Part shown: one piece after another, positions 20,249-28,722 of the stretch
How the letters are laid out: every line of letters begins with the position of its first letter
How positions within the stretch are numbered: the first letter of the stretch is position 1
DNA from: a bacterium
Lineage (GTDB): Bacteria; Desulfobacterota; Binatia; HRBIN30; CADEER01
Assembly (NCBI GenBank): GCA_030430165.1
Contig: JAUIGL010000026.1
Coordinates: 1 to 64,000 of the forward strand
DNA: 64,000 nt
Direction of reading: 5' to 3'
Translations under genes and position numbers: made by a program
The notes under the pieces: model-generated
Told to the model about the DNA's origin: nothing
Database searches by the model: none
Seen by the model: only the letters and a program-made list of their open reading frames with translations

Positions 20249-22654
20249 ATGGGCGGACGATCCGAGTTGGTCTTGGCGGTGGTCTTGGCGGCGGCATGCG
20301 TCCTGACCGGAGTGGGGTGGGCGCAAGACGAAGGAGGCAGGGCGGTCGAGGAGATCGTCGTCACTGCCCGGAAACGCGCCGAGGCGCTCGAGGAAGTTCC
20401 GGTCTCGGTGACCGCGCTGACCGACGACGACCTGCAGGTGCGGCAGGTGCGCAGCATTCGCGACCTCAACGGCTTCGTTCCCAACCTGCAGGTGCGGCGT
20501 ACCCGCACCGGGACCGACGCTTCGCTGTACATTCGCGGCATCGGCACGCCGGGCGACGAGGTCTTCGTCGACCAGGCCGTCGGGGTCTACGTCGACGGAG
20601 TCTATATCCCGCGCACCGCGGGTTCGCTGATCGACATCCTCGACTTCGAGCAGGTCGAGGTTCTGCGCGGACCCCAGGGAACCTTGTTCGGCAAGAACAC
20701 CGTCGGCGGCGCGCTCAATCTCACCACGATCAAGCCGCAGCCCGAGCTCTCCGGCAAGCTTCAGGTTCGGGCGGGGAACTTCGACACGGTGGAGACGCGC
20801 GCGACCCTGAACGTGCCCCTCGGCTACGGGTCCCTCGAGGACAAGCTCCTCTCCCGTTTCAGCTTCCAGTCGCGCAACACTTCGGGGTACACCGAGAACA
20901 CCTTCCTCGACGTCAACTGGAACGACGAGGCCGTCCTCAACTTCCTCGGCACGATTCGCTTCCTGCCGACCGACGACATCACCATCGACGTCACCGGGAA
21001 CTGGTATCGCAATCACGGGCGCGGCCGCGGCGGAGAGTGTATCTTCCAGCGGCGCTCCCAGTTCGACGGCCTCCCCGGTGGACCCACCGACGACTACTAC
21101 GAGTACTGCATGAACGAGGACCGCAAGACTCCGTTCAAATTCGAGTCGAACGTGGCGGGCCTGAGCGACCTCGAGAGCTACGGCACCTGGGCGACGGCCC
21201 AGTGGGACGTCGGCAGCGTCGGCTATGCCGACGACATGAGCTTCAAGCTGATCGGCTCCTGGCGCGAGCAGGTGCAGCGGCTGCGCGAGGACCTCGACAT
21301 GTCGCGCTACAACCTGTGGCAGTGGTCCTCGGCCGGCGGCGGCGAGTTCGAAGGCGACCCGGGGGTCGCCAACCAGGGCACCGTCGAGCTTCAGCAGACG
21401 ACGACGTTCTGGGACGACCGGATCTCTCTGGTCGACGGCGCCTTCTTCTACTGGGAGCACGTCAGCACCGAGTTCGACTACCTGGTCTTTCCCGATAGCC
21501 CGATCAGCGGGCCCGCTGGCGGCCTTACCAAGAGTAGCGTGATCACCGACAACTTCAGCTGGGCGCTGTTCATGCACGGCGTCGTCGACGTCACCGACTG
21601 GCTCCAGCTCACCGCCGGAATTCGCTACACCAACGAGGAGAAAGGGGCGGCGCGTCGACTGTCGAATCTGGTTCTGTGCTCGGACGGCAGTCCGTGCTCG
21701 CCGGACGACCCCAACGTCGACATCCTGGCGTCGTTCCCCAAGCAGTCTCGGAGCTTCGACCGGTTTACGCCGATGGCCAGCCTCGCTCTGACGATGCCCG
21801 AAGACTGGCTGTACGACGGCCCGGTCGACCACCTGATGGCCTACTTCACGTATTCGCAGGGATTCAAAGGCGGTGGGATCAACGCGGCGATCCGCACCAT
21901 GGATCAGGAAGAAATGACCGACTTCGACCAGGAGATCCTCAACTCGTACGAGATCGGTGTGAAGACGGTTGCGTGGGACAACCGCTTTCGCATGAACCTG
22001 GCCGGTTACTACGGAGACTACTCGGATCTGCAGCTACCGATCGTCAAAGGTGGCACCTGCCCGCCCGAGGATCCCGACTGCATTCCACCGCCGCTGTTCA
22101 TCATCGACAACGCCGGCGACGCCACCATCGCCGGCGCCGAGCTCGAGATCCTGCTCAACCCGCTCGATGGGCTCGACGTCAGCGCCACCGCCGCTTACCA
22201 GTTCACCGAATTCGACGACTACATTGGCACCAACGTTCTCAAGGACCCCAACGTCGAGGACGTCGAGATCGATCGCGCCGGCGAGCGCTTTCCGTTCGTC
22301 CCGGAGTTCAGCGCCTCGGTCGGTATCCAGTATGCCTATCCGATCGACGGCGGTGACATCGACTGCCTGTACGGAACATTGACCCCGCGCGTCGACTGGA
22401 CCTACCAGAGCTCGATTCAGTACTGGGGGCGCGAGCTCGACGGCAGCGTTCAGTCGGGCGTCAATCTGGTCAATCTGCGGCTCGGCTACTGGTTCTGGGA
22501 CGACGCGCTCGAGCTCGCCTTGTGGACCAAGAACGTCGGCGACGAAACCTACTTCGACGACGTCTACCAGATTCCCGTGCTGCCGACCGGCAACATCACT
22601 CGGTTCTACGCGCCGCCGCGGACCTTCGGAGGCGAGATCAACTTTCGATTCTAG
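20249..22654 (+). CDS. TonB-dependent outer-membrane receptor
   Basis: An 801-residue outer-membrane beta-barrel that would import a large or scarce ligand using TonB energy. Signal peptide at 1-25; TonB-box-like EEIVVTARKRAE at ~34-45; plug domain with YIRGIG, GVYVDGVYIPRT and EVLRGPQGTLFGKNTVGGALN (written in parts), followed by a 22-strand barrel ending in the typical C-terminal aromatic (NFRF). The plug pattern is that of Caulobacter/Sphingomonas-type receptors for organic substrates rather than a clear siderophore receptor. Ribosome site GGGGAGG precedes the ATG. Its TAG stop lies inside the terminal inverted repeat of the element at 22651. Confidence 0.93.
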   Translation: MGGRSELVLAVVLAAACVLTGVGWAQDEGGRAVEEIVVTARKRAEALEEVPVSVTALTDDDLQVRQVRSIRDLNGFVPNLQVRRTRTGTDASLYIRGIGTPGDEVFVDQAVGVYVDGVYIPRTAGSLIDILDFEQVEVLRGPQGTLFGKNTVGGALNLTTIKPQPELSGKLQVRAGNFDTVETRATLNVPLGYGSLEDKLLSRFSFQSRNTSGYTENTFLDVNWNDEAVLNFLGTIRFLPTDDITIDVTGNWYRNHGRGRGGECIFQRRSQFDGLPGGPTDDYYEYCMNEDRKTPFKFESNVAGLSDLESYGTWATAQWDVGSVGYADDMSFKLIGSWREQVQRLREDLDMSRYNLWQWSSAGGGEFEGDPGVANQGTVELQQTTTFWDDRISLVDGAFFYWEHVSTEFDYLVFPDSPISGPAGGLTKSSVITDNFSWALFMHGVVDVTDWLQLTAGIRYTNEEKGAARRLSNLVLCSDGSPCSPDDPNVDILASFPKQSRSFDRFTPMASLALTMPEDWLYDGPVDHLMAYFTYSQGFKGGGINAAIRTMDQEEMTDFDQEILNSYEIGVKTVAWDNRFRMNLAGYYGDYSDLQLPIVKGGTCPPEDPDCIPPPLFIIDNAGDATIAGAELEILLNPLDGLDVSATAAYQFTEFDDYIGTNVLKDPNVEDVEIDRAGERFPFVPEFSASVGIQYAYPIDGGDIDCLYGTLTPRVDWTYQSSIQYWGRELDGSVQSGVNLVNLRLGYWFWDDALELALWTKNVGDETYFDDVYQIPVLPTGNITRFYAPPRTFGGEINFRF

Positions 22655-22842
22655 CCCGCGCTATTCATGAACTTCGCGCCGTCGCCGCCTGTAGCCGTTG
22701 TCGCAGTTGAGGTAGAGCGCATTCGGCAGGTCGTCGGCGCTTCGACACAGTGTTGTGCTCGATCGAGGTCAGAGCGCACATGAACCCTTAAGGATGCGGG
22801 TTTCGCGGGCGCCTTCCGAAATTCATGAATATTCCAGGTTAG
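22651..22842. mobile_element. MITE-like element with ~25-bp terminal inverted repeats
   Basis: A 192-bp stretch bounded by inverted repeats: the left end (22651-22675) begins CTAGCCCGCGCTATTCATGAA and the reverse complement of the right end (22818-22842) begins CTAACCTGGAATATTCATGAA; they match at 19 of 25 positions, with a perfect TATTCATGAA core. There is no gene inside. This is what a non-autonomous transposable element or the remnant ends of an IS would look like. The receptor gene's stop codon is contributed by the left end, so insertion may have reset that protein's C-terminus. No target duplication could be identified with confidence. Confidence 0.55.
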
Positions 22843-22919
22843 GCCGGTTGAAGAAGGCAAAGGCTGGGGCGAAAGGCTAGGGCTGGGGGTGGTGGTCGCT
22901 GTGCGACGGTCGGTTTGAG

Positions 22920-24527
22920 CTAGCCTGCGCGTCTCAGGGGGGGTCTGCTGCGCGTCGGCAGCATTCGCTTCGACTCGAACGTCATCGTCTCGCCCGTGGC
23001 GGGGTGGGGGAGCTCGATGCTCTCGGCGTGCAGCATGAGGCGGTCGGCGGTGTTCTCGTCTCCGTAGAGGGGGTCGCCGAGGATCGGGGCGCCGAGCCCG
23101 GCGGCGCAGTGCAGGCGGAGCTGGTGGGTGCGTCCGGTTTCCGGGAACAGGCCGAGCCGCGTGGTCGATCGGGTGCGATTGCGTACCTCGTAGCGAGTTC
23201 GCGCCGGCTTGCCGGCGACCGGGTCGACGATCTGACGCGGCCGGCTGGCGTGGTCTGAGCGCAACCGCAGGTCGACGACACCGTGGTCCTCGGCGAGGAC
23301 GCCGTCGACGATCGCTTCGTAGGTCTTGTGGATCCTTCCGCCGGCGAAGCTGGCGGCGAGGCTGCGCGCGCTGGCGGCGGTGCGGCCGACTACCAATACA
23401 CCTGAGGTCGCCTCGTCGAGTCGGTGCGCCGCGCGCAGCGAGCAGTCGGACGGATACAGGAGCCGCAGTCGCGATTCGACGGAGTCGTGTTTCTCCGACC
23501 TGCGGCCGGGAACCGAGAGCAGGCCGGCCGGTTTGTCGATCACGATCAGGTGCTCGTCTTCGAAGAGAATCGGCAGTGCCGATTGCGGGTGCTCGGCGCC
23601 GCACAGCAGGTGGCCGAGAAGCGGGGCGCACTTCTCTTCGCAGGCTGGATAGAGGGCGCCGTCGCGCTTGCTGCCGTCGGCGGGGGGCGGACCGCACCAC
23701 ACCTCGGCCATCGCCAACGGGCGAACTCCGCGCAGCGCGGCGGCGTGGAGCAGCTTGGGCGCGCAGCATTCGCCGGCGCCGCTGGGAATTCCGGTGCTGT
23801 CGAAGAGATCGCGCAGCAGCGCGAAGCGGTTGGCGAAGTTGACCAGTCCGTGCGCGGCATGCATCGCCGACTGAAGCTCGCGCGAGAGACGCCTGCGCTC
23901 GCGCTTCAGCTCGGCCCGCTTTGCGTGCATCGTCTCGATCCGCTGCAGGTAGGGGGTATCGGCCTGCTCGCGTTGCCGGCGCAGCTCGCGAATTGCGCGG
24001 CGCTCGGCCGCGCTTTCGGCGGCGAGCGCGGCACGCACGCTTGCCGCCGGGTCGCCTTCGCCGAGGTGCAGCCGCTCCTCGCGGCGGCGCGCCTGGGCGA
24101 GGCGGCGCCCGGCGATAAGTTCCTGCAGACGCGCGTCGACCGGCGCCAGCGCGCGTTCGCGCTCCTCATCGACCGAGGCGGTGTCGAGCTCCCCGATCGC
24201 GCGACTCAGCTCCGACAATCGCCCGAGGGTTGCCTCCTCCTGCGCCTGTGTCAGCTGGCCGCTGCGCGTCGGGCCGACGAAGCCGTCGGCGTGCGGAGAT
24301 CCGGCGAGCATGCCGGAGAAGGCATGCAGGGCGATCGACTCTCCCGAGGGGGCGCTGCCCAGCAACACACCGAGCATCTTGCCCTCAGCGGCGAAACGCG
24401 GCTCTGTGCGTACCCGCGCATGCAGCGCGTGGACTGCTGCGACCGCGGCCTCGTTTCGCGGGAGATCGTGCAGCTGGCCGCAGTGTCCGCACCATCCCGC
24501 GTAGTCGTAGGTGAGTCGGCCGGTCAC
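22920..24527 (-). CDS. RluA-family pseudouridine synthase with N-terminal extension
   Basis: Modifies uridine in rRNA or tRNA to pseudouridine. The C-terminal half (about residues 320-535) is the RluA catalytic domain, with the catalytic Asp in AAHRLDEATSG near 372 and the GRTHQLRLH motif near 470. The N-terminal ~310 residues begin with a Cys-pair motif (WCGHCG), then a long charged coiled-coil (about 100-230), as in the ~540-residue RluA subfamily of proteobacteria. The start is a GTG at 24527. It lies 33 bp downstream of the pectin-acetylesterase-like gene on the same strand, possibly read through from it. Confidence 0.9.
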   Translation of the reverse strand: MTGRLTYDYAGWCGHCGQLHDLPRNEAAVAAVHALHARVRTEPRFAAEGKMLGVLLGSAPSGESIALHAFSGMLAGSPHADGFVGPTRSGQLTQAQEEATLGRLSELSRAIGELDTASVDEERERALAPVDARLQELIAGRRLAQARRREERLHLGEGDPAASVRAALAAESAAERRAIRELRRQREQADTPYLQRIETMHAKRAELKRERRRLSRELQSAMHAAHGLVNFANRFALLRDLFDSTGIPSGAGECCAPKLLHAAALRGVRPLAMAEVWCGPPPADGSKRDGALYPACEEKCAPLLGHLLCGAEHPQSALPILFEDEHLIVIDKPAGLLSVPGRRSEKHDSVESRLRLLYPSDCSLRAAHRLDEATSGVLVVGRTAASARSLAASFAGGRIHKTYEAIVDGVLAEDHGVVDLRLRSDHASRPRQIVDPVAGKPARTRYEVRNRTRSTTRLGLFPETGRTHQLRLHCAAGLGAPILGDPLYGDENTADRLMLHAESIELPHPATGETMTFESKRMLPTRSRPPLRRAG

Positions 24528-24560
24528 GACGGCGCCTTCGTGCTCGCCGCCATCAGTCGG

Positions 24561-26396
24561 TCAGTCGACGCTGCAGGGAAACGGATCGACGCCGGAGATC
24601 GCCGTCGTCAGGCTCCCTTCCTCGACCGCGTCCGGCAGGCTGTCGGGGTCGGTGATCGCCCACTCGACCCAGTCGCGCATCAGGATGCCGTCGGACGGTA
24701 TCCCCGTGAACCAGTTCGTCTTGGTCGCGATCACGTGCTGGCTGCCCGATTGGGCGGGCAGGAAGTAGCTGAGCCCCTTGGTTCCGGCGGTGTCGCAGTA
24801 GGACTGGCGCAGCTCGTTGACCCAGGCGGCGGTGCTCGGGAACGAGGTGGTGCTGACCTGAGTCCCGTCGACCTGGTTCGAGATGACCAGGAAGCGCTGC
24901 ATCGGTACCGCCTCCAGGCGCTCGGCCGATTGCGCGTAGATCGTCGGACCGACGCCGCAACCGATCGCCGTGCAGTACGGCGGCATGTAGGGGAGGGACG
25001 CCCAACCGCTGCCGGTTTCGGCGAGCATCAGGATGCCGAGGCCGCCGATGCCGACCACCTCGCCGTTGTTCAGCGCCAGCGCCGAGTCCGGCCATGCCGC
25101 GGTATTCGCCCACTGCAGGTCGTCGAGCACGTAGTGGTAGTTGTAGAGCGATCCGAACCCGCCGGCGGAAGTGCCGCCGAAGAGCATGGTGACGCGGTCG
25201 GGCCGATAGCCCACGCCGTCGCCGTCCATCTCGCGCCACAGAATGTCGCGCAGGTATCGCAACGTGACTCGCGTGTTGATCGCTCCCCAGCGGTGCACCG
25301 TGATGCTCGGCCAGACGTTGGTGGCGCCGCCGCCGATGAATAGGTCCTGGGTGCAGTAGGGGAGATAGATTTTGGTCCAGTTGGCGAACGGACTCACCGT
25401 GGTGCTGTTCGACATGATGCCGCCCTGGGACGGGTTGTTGTCGGTGGCGCTGAACAGTCCGGCGCTTACCCCACTGCACTGGCCTTCGTTGATGCAAACT
25501 CCACCGCCCTGCATCTGCAGCACCACGTTCTCCACCGGGTGCCCCTCGGGAGCGAGCCGGATCCAGAACGCGTACGGGCTGCCCGTGCCGCACCGGGTGC
25601 CCCATTCGGCCTCGTCGAGAACGATGCGAACGTACTCGCCGCGCGGCGGCTGATCGATCTGCGTTCGCGGACCGCAATCCAGCGCCAACGGCGAGGTGTC
25701 GGAGCGAGTGATCGCGGTCATGCAGTGCGCTTGCGACGAAGCGCGATCGAAGTAGGTGGCGGAATCGAGGGCGATCAGATCCTCGAGCGAGGTCGCGCCG
25801 CATGCTGCCGCCGCTTTGGCGCTCGCCTTGGCGCGCACCTTGGCGATTCTCTCGGCAGTCTTGGCCTGGTTGCAGGTTCGCCCCTTGCTCTCTCGATCGA
25901 TACAGCGAAGCTGGAGCCGGGTTTCGCCGAACAGGACCCTGGCGCCGCCGCGGAACGTCGCGCCAAGGCAGTCGCGCTCACTGGTCGTTACCTGTCTTGC
26001 CGCGGGCGAATGCGGGCCTGCGTATGCGCGGGCGAACAAGGCATCGGTTTCGGCGCGGCAGGCGCTCTGCAAGCGCTCGACCAGCGCGTCGCGGGTCAGC
26101 GTGGCAAAGCCCGCCGCTTGCACCTCCGCGTCCGAGGAGCACGCGGCTTCGATGCGTCTTTCGATCTTGTCGATCTGCCGCAGGATCTTGTCATCGTCTG
26201 CGGGGCACTTCCTGGTGCTGTCGGCGACGCACTTGCGATGCTGCTTGGCGACTCGTTTGACGCAAGTGAGCAAACTGCTGCCGCTAACTCTCTCGCACCG
26301 GCCAGGACTGGCCTCGGACTCCGTGGCGGCGAGGAGAAGCCCGATCACGCACAGCAGGACGTGCGCGCGGACGGCGTATCTTTTCTTGGCAGACAT
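24561..26396 (-). CDS. Secreted pectin-acetylesterase-like (PAE/Notum-type) hydrolase
   Basis: A 611-residue secreted protein. Signal peptide 1-29. Residues ~30-225 are a Cys- and Lys/Arg-rich helical region without a family I recognise. Residues ~240-611 match the pectin acetylesterase family: the oxyanion-loop GGGVCIN motif (near 295), the nucleophile Ser in FGGTSAGGFGS (near 412) and a catalytic His candidate in SQHVIAT. Members deacetylate esters on polysaccharides or, in Notum, lipid-modified protein. Whether it acts on pectin is not shown; it is an outer-surface or periplasmic carboxylesterase. Confidence 0.85.
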   Translation of the reverse strand: MSAKKRYAVRAHVLLCVIGLLLAATESEASPGRCERVSGSSLLTCVKRVAKQHRKCVADSTRKCPADDDKILRQIDKIERRIEAACSSDAEVQAAGFATLTRDALVERLQSACRAETDALFARAYAGPHSPAARQVTTSERDCLGATFRGGARVLFGETRLQLRCIDRESKGRTCNQAKTAERIAKVRAKASAKAAAACGATSLEDLIALDSATYFDRASSQAHCMTAITRSDTSPLALDCGPRTQIDQPPRGEYVRIVLDEAEWGTRCGTGSPYAFWIRLAPEGHPVENVVLQMQGGGVCINEGQCSGVSAGLFSATDNNPSQGGIMSNSTTVSPFANWTKIYLPYCTQDLFIGGGATNVWPSITVHRWGAINTRVTLRYLRDILWREMDGDGVGYRPDRVTMLFGGTSAGGFGSLYNYHYVLDDLQWANTAAWPDSALALNNGEVVGIGGLGILMLAETGSGWASLPYMPPYCTAIGCGVGPTIYAQSAERLEAVPMQRFLVISNQVDGTQVSTTSFPSTAAWVNELRQSYCDTAGTKGLSYFLPAQSGSQHVIATKTNWFTGIPSDGILMRDWVEWAITDPDSLPDAVEEGSLTTAISGVDPFPCSVD

Positions 26397-26689
26397 CTCG
26401 GTTTCCCCCGCTCGACCCGGCCCAGCCGGGCAAACGGAAAGTAGCAGGAGGCGCCGCTATCACACAACGAAACAATCGGATCAGTCCAAAGTGTTACACA
26501 GACGGCAGTTTCCCGCCGCGGTCGGCCGTCACCCGCCGTGCTTTTCGGGGCTGCCCGCGGGCTTGGTTTCGCACCTTGCGGACGGCGAAGCCTCCGACCT
26601 CGGCCGGCTGGCCGCCGCGATCGTCTGCAAGCTGTCCTTGACAAATCACCGTCGGATGGCTGACCCTTCCAGCGAGCGAGGGGGGAGCG
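26397..26689. other. Divergent intergenic region, no gene seen
   Basis: Between the esterase and the Cys-rich protein. No coding frame is convincing. On the + strand a TTGACA lies at 26638-26643, but no good -10 follows at the usual distance, so a promoter is only suggested. Confidence 0.3.
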
Positions 26690-27718
26690 ATGATCCTGGT
26701 CACGGCTGCAGTGATTGCGACTCTGGCAGTGCCGTCCACCGCGAGTGCGTTGTGCGCCGGCGACTGTGGCAGTCGGGGCACCGTAACCGTCGACGACGTC
26801 GTCTCCGTCGTGCGCATTCTGCTGGGTGACGAGTCGCTCGATGCTTGTGCCGCCGCCGATTCCGACGAGAATGGCAAGGTCAGCGTCGACGATGCCGTGC
26901 GCGCCGTTCGCGCAGTGCTCGAAGGCTGCCCGTATGTCTGCGGTAATGGCGTTGTAGAACCAGGAGAGGAATGTGATGTCGACCTCCCGTTCGACACGAT
27001 TTGCTACGACGACTGCACTCTCTGCTGTAGCGGTGACGATTGCGTCGAGGACCGTTGCTGCTGGCGCGACCGTGTCGATGGGTTGGTGCCCCTCGACCCA
27101 AGCTGCCGCAGCTGCGGCGAGTTGGGCGAAGGGTGCGGGCAGACCCAGTTCTCGTCCTGGGGATGCTGCGACGACGTTGCCTGCTGGGAGTTGGTGCCGG
27201 ACGACCCGAGCCTCCCTCGAGCGGTCACTGGTCGATGCTGCCCACCTCCCGGGTCGTCATGCCAATCCGACGCCGATTGTTGCGGCGTAAGCTGGGCGGT
27301 ATGGCTCACCCCGGGCGATGCCTGCGTCGACGGGTCCTGTTGTGTCCAAAGCGGTGGTGTCTGCCGCACCGACTTCCGCTCGCGGGGACCGTGTTGCAAC
27401 CCCGAGGAGCAGTGCACTGGGCCGATGGCCCTCGAGGGCTCGAACTTCTGTTGCAAGCGAGGCGAAGACGGAACCTGCTGTGCCGATCGCGGGGAGCCTT
27501 GTTGGGTTCGCGACTTTGCCCACACCACCCGAAAGGCATCGTGTTGTCGTGCGGACGATCTCTGCGAGAAAGTCGTCGACCCGAGCGTGACGCCATCGAC
27601 GACAGTCTGTTGCGGCGCCGTCGGCGCTTCCTGCGCGTCGCACGAGGAGTGTTGCAGTGATTTCTGCACGCCAGAGGGGGCCTGCGCCCCCGCTCTTGGG
27701 CTCGACACTCTGCCCTAG
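26690..27718 (+). CDS. Secreted Cys-rich protein with dockerin-like repeats
   Basis: A 342-residue exported protein with signal peptide (1-20). Residues ~24-82 form two dockerin-like calcium-binding units (GTVTVDDVVSVVRILLG and NGKVSVDDAVRAVRAVL, each followed by Cys). Then comes CGNGVVEPGEECD, the myxobacterial Cys-repeat motif (~84-97), and about 240 residues extremely rich in Cys pairs (CC, CCG, SCCV), presumably disulfide-bonded. Role unknown; such proteins are surface or extracellular in large-genome deltaproteobacterial-like lineages. Ribosome site GGGGGAG precedes the ATG. The stop TAG overlaps a hairpin. Confidence 0.82.
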   Translation: MILVTAAVIATLAVPSTASALCAGDCGSRGTVTVDDVVSVVRILLGDESLDACAAADSDENGKVSVDDAVRAVRAVLEGCPYVCGNGVVEPGEECDVDLPFDTICYDDCTLCCSGDDCVEDRCCWRDRVDGLVPLDPSCRSCGELGEGCGQTQFSSWGCCDDVACWELVPDDPSLPRAVTGRCCPPPGSSCQSDADCCGVSWAVWLTPGDACVDGSCCVQSGGVCRTDFRSRGPCCNPEEQCTGPMALEGSNFCCKRGEDGTCCADRGEPCWVRDFAHTTRKASCCRADDLCEKVVDPSVTPSTTVCCGAVGASCASHEECCSDFCTPEGACAPALGLDTLP

Positions 27719-27748
27719 CAGCCCGTTGAAAAAGTAGGACGGGCTGCT
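27717..27748. repeat. Perfect 10-bp hairpin at the gene end
   Basis: AGCAGCCCGT (27717-27726) pairs perfectly with ACGGGCTGCT (27739-27748) around the 12-base loop TGAAAAAGTAGG. It overlaps the stop codon of the Cys-rich gene and lies before the convergent hydrolase gene. No T-run follows on either strand, so it may be a factor-assisted terminator or an IS-end scar. Confidence 0.55.
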
Positions 27749-27780
27749 GGTGCTCGAGCCGGGGGTGCAACTGGCGTTGG

Positions 27781-28716
27781 CTAGCGGCTCGCGGCGCGCA
27801 GGAAAGCGATCATCGGTGGCAGGACTGCAGCGGGTTTCTCGTAGTTCGGGGTGTGGCCGCATTGGTCGATGGTCACCAGCTTCGCTTGCGGAATCGCTTC
27901 TTGGATCAACGCGGCGTTGGCGTAGGGCACGACCGCGTCTTCGCGCCCCCAAAACAGGAGCACCGGCAGGTCGGTTTCGCCCACCGCGCGGTAGCGCTCC
28001 TGCATCGCGCCGAGAGGCATGTGGCGCATGGTCGACAGCTGCGCCTGCTTGAAGCCGTCGATGCGCATTTGCGGCAGGAAGCGCTCGGTGAAGGCCGGAG
28101 TCAGGCTCTGGTCGAAGAAGTTGGTACGCAGGTTGTCGCGAATCGCGGTGTCGCCGGCGATTCGCATCAGGTACTCGCCGACGACGGGGATGCGGATCAG
28201 CTTGGTGACGAACGGCATCTCGATTGGGAAGCCCGCGGGGTCGAACAGGGTGAGTGAAGCGACCCGACCGGGGCGGCGCGCGGCGAACTCGATGACGATG
28301 GCGCCGCCCATCGAGAGTCCGGCGAGGTGCACCTCGCCGTCCCAGCCGATCGCATCGAGCAGCTCGACGAGCTGTCGGTCGTAAAGGTCCGGGTCGTAGT
28401 CGACGTCGGTTGGCCGCTCGCTCATTCCGCGTCCGTAGAGGTCGTAGCGGAGGACGCGGAAGCCGGCTCGCGTCAGTCCTTCGAACACCGCGTCCCAGGT
28501 GAACAGGGGAGTGGAGAAGCCGTGCACCAGGGCGACGCGCGGTCCCGTCTCTGGTCCGCCGATTTCGTAGTGCGTGGGTCCGTTGCCCAGCTCGGCGTAG
28601 CTCGCCGCCGGCAGCTCCCGGCGGGCCTCCTCGATGGTCTCGGTTTCGCCGTCGAGCCACGCCGGGGCCGCGACCAGCAGCGCCGCGATCAGCGCCAGTG
28701 CCAGGAGCAGTTTCAT
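27781..28716 (-). CDS. Alpha/beta-hydrolase fold protein, exported or membrane-anchored
   Basis: A 311-residue alpha/beta hydrolase with an N-terminal signal/anchor (MKLLLALALIAALLVAAPA). The oxyanion motif is HGFSTPLF (~70), the nucleophile elbow GLSMGGA (~133), the acidic residue is in WGREDAVVP (~253) and the catalytic His in CGHTPNYE (~284). This is the generic esterase/lipase or C-C hydrolase layout; substrate unknown. It starts 6 bp after the stop of the porin gene with its ribosome site overlapping that stop, so the two are co-translated. Confidence 0.88.
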   Translation of the reverse strand: MKLLLALALIAALLVAAPAWLDGETETIEEARRELPAASYAELGNGPTHYEIGGPETGPRVALVHGFSTPLFTWDAVFEGLTRAGFRVLRYDLYGRGMSERPTDVDYDPDLYDRQLVELLDAIGWDGEVHLAGLSMGGAIVIEFAARRPGRVASLTLFDPAGFPIEMPFVTKLIRIPVVGEYLMRIAGDTAIRDNLRTNFFDQSLTPAFTERFLPQMRIDGFKQAQLSTMRHMPLGAMQERYRAVGETDLPVLLFWGREDAVVPYANAALIQEAIPQAKLVTIDQCGHTPNYEKPAAVLPPMIAFLRAASR

Positions 28717-28722
28717 TGGTCT

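Noticed and set aside
27717-27748. Hairpin at gene end as IS terminus
   Set aside because: No transposase, second end or target duplication is visible; it remains only a hairpin.
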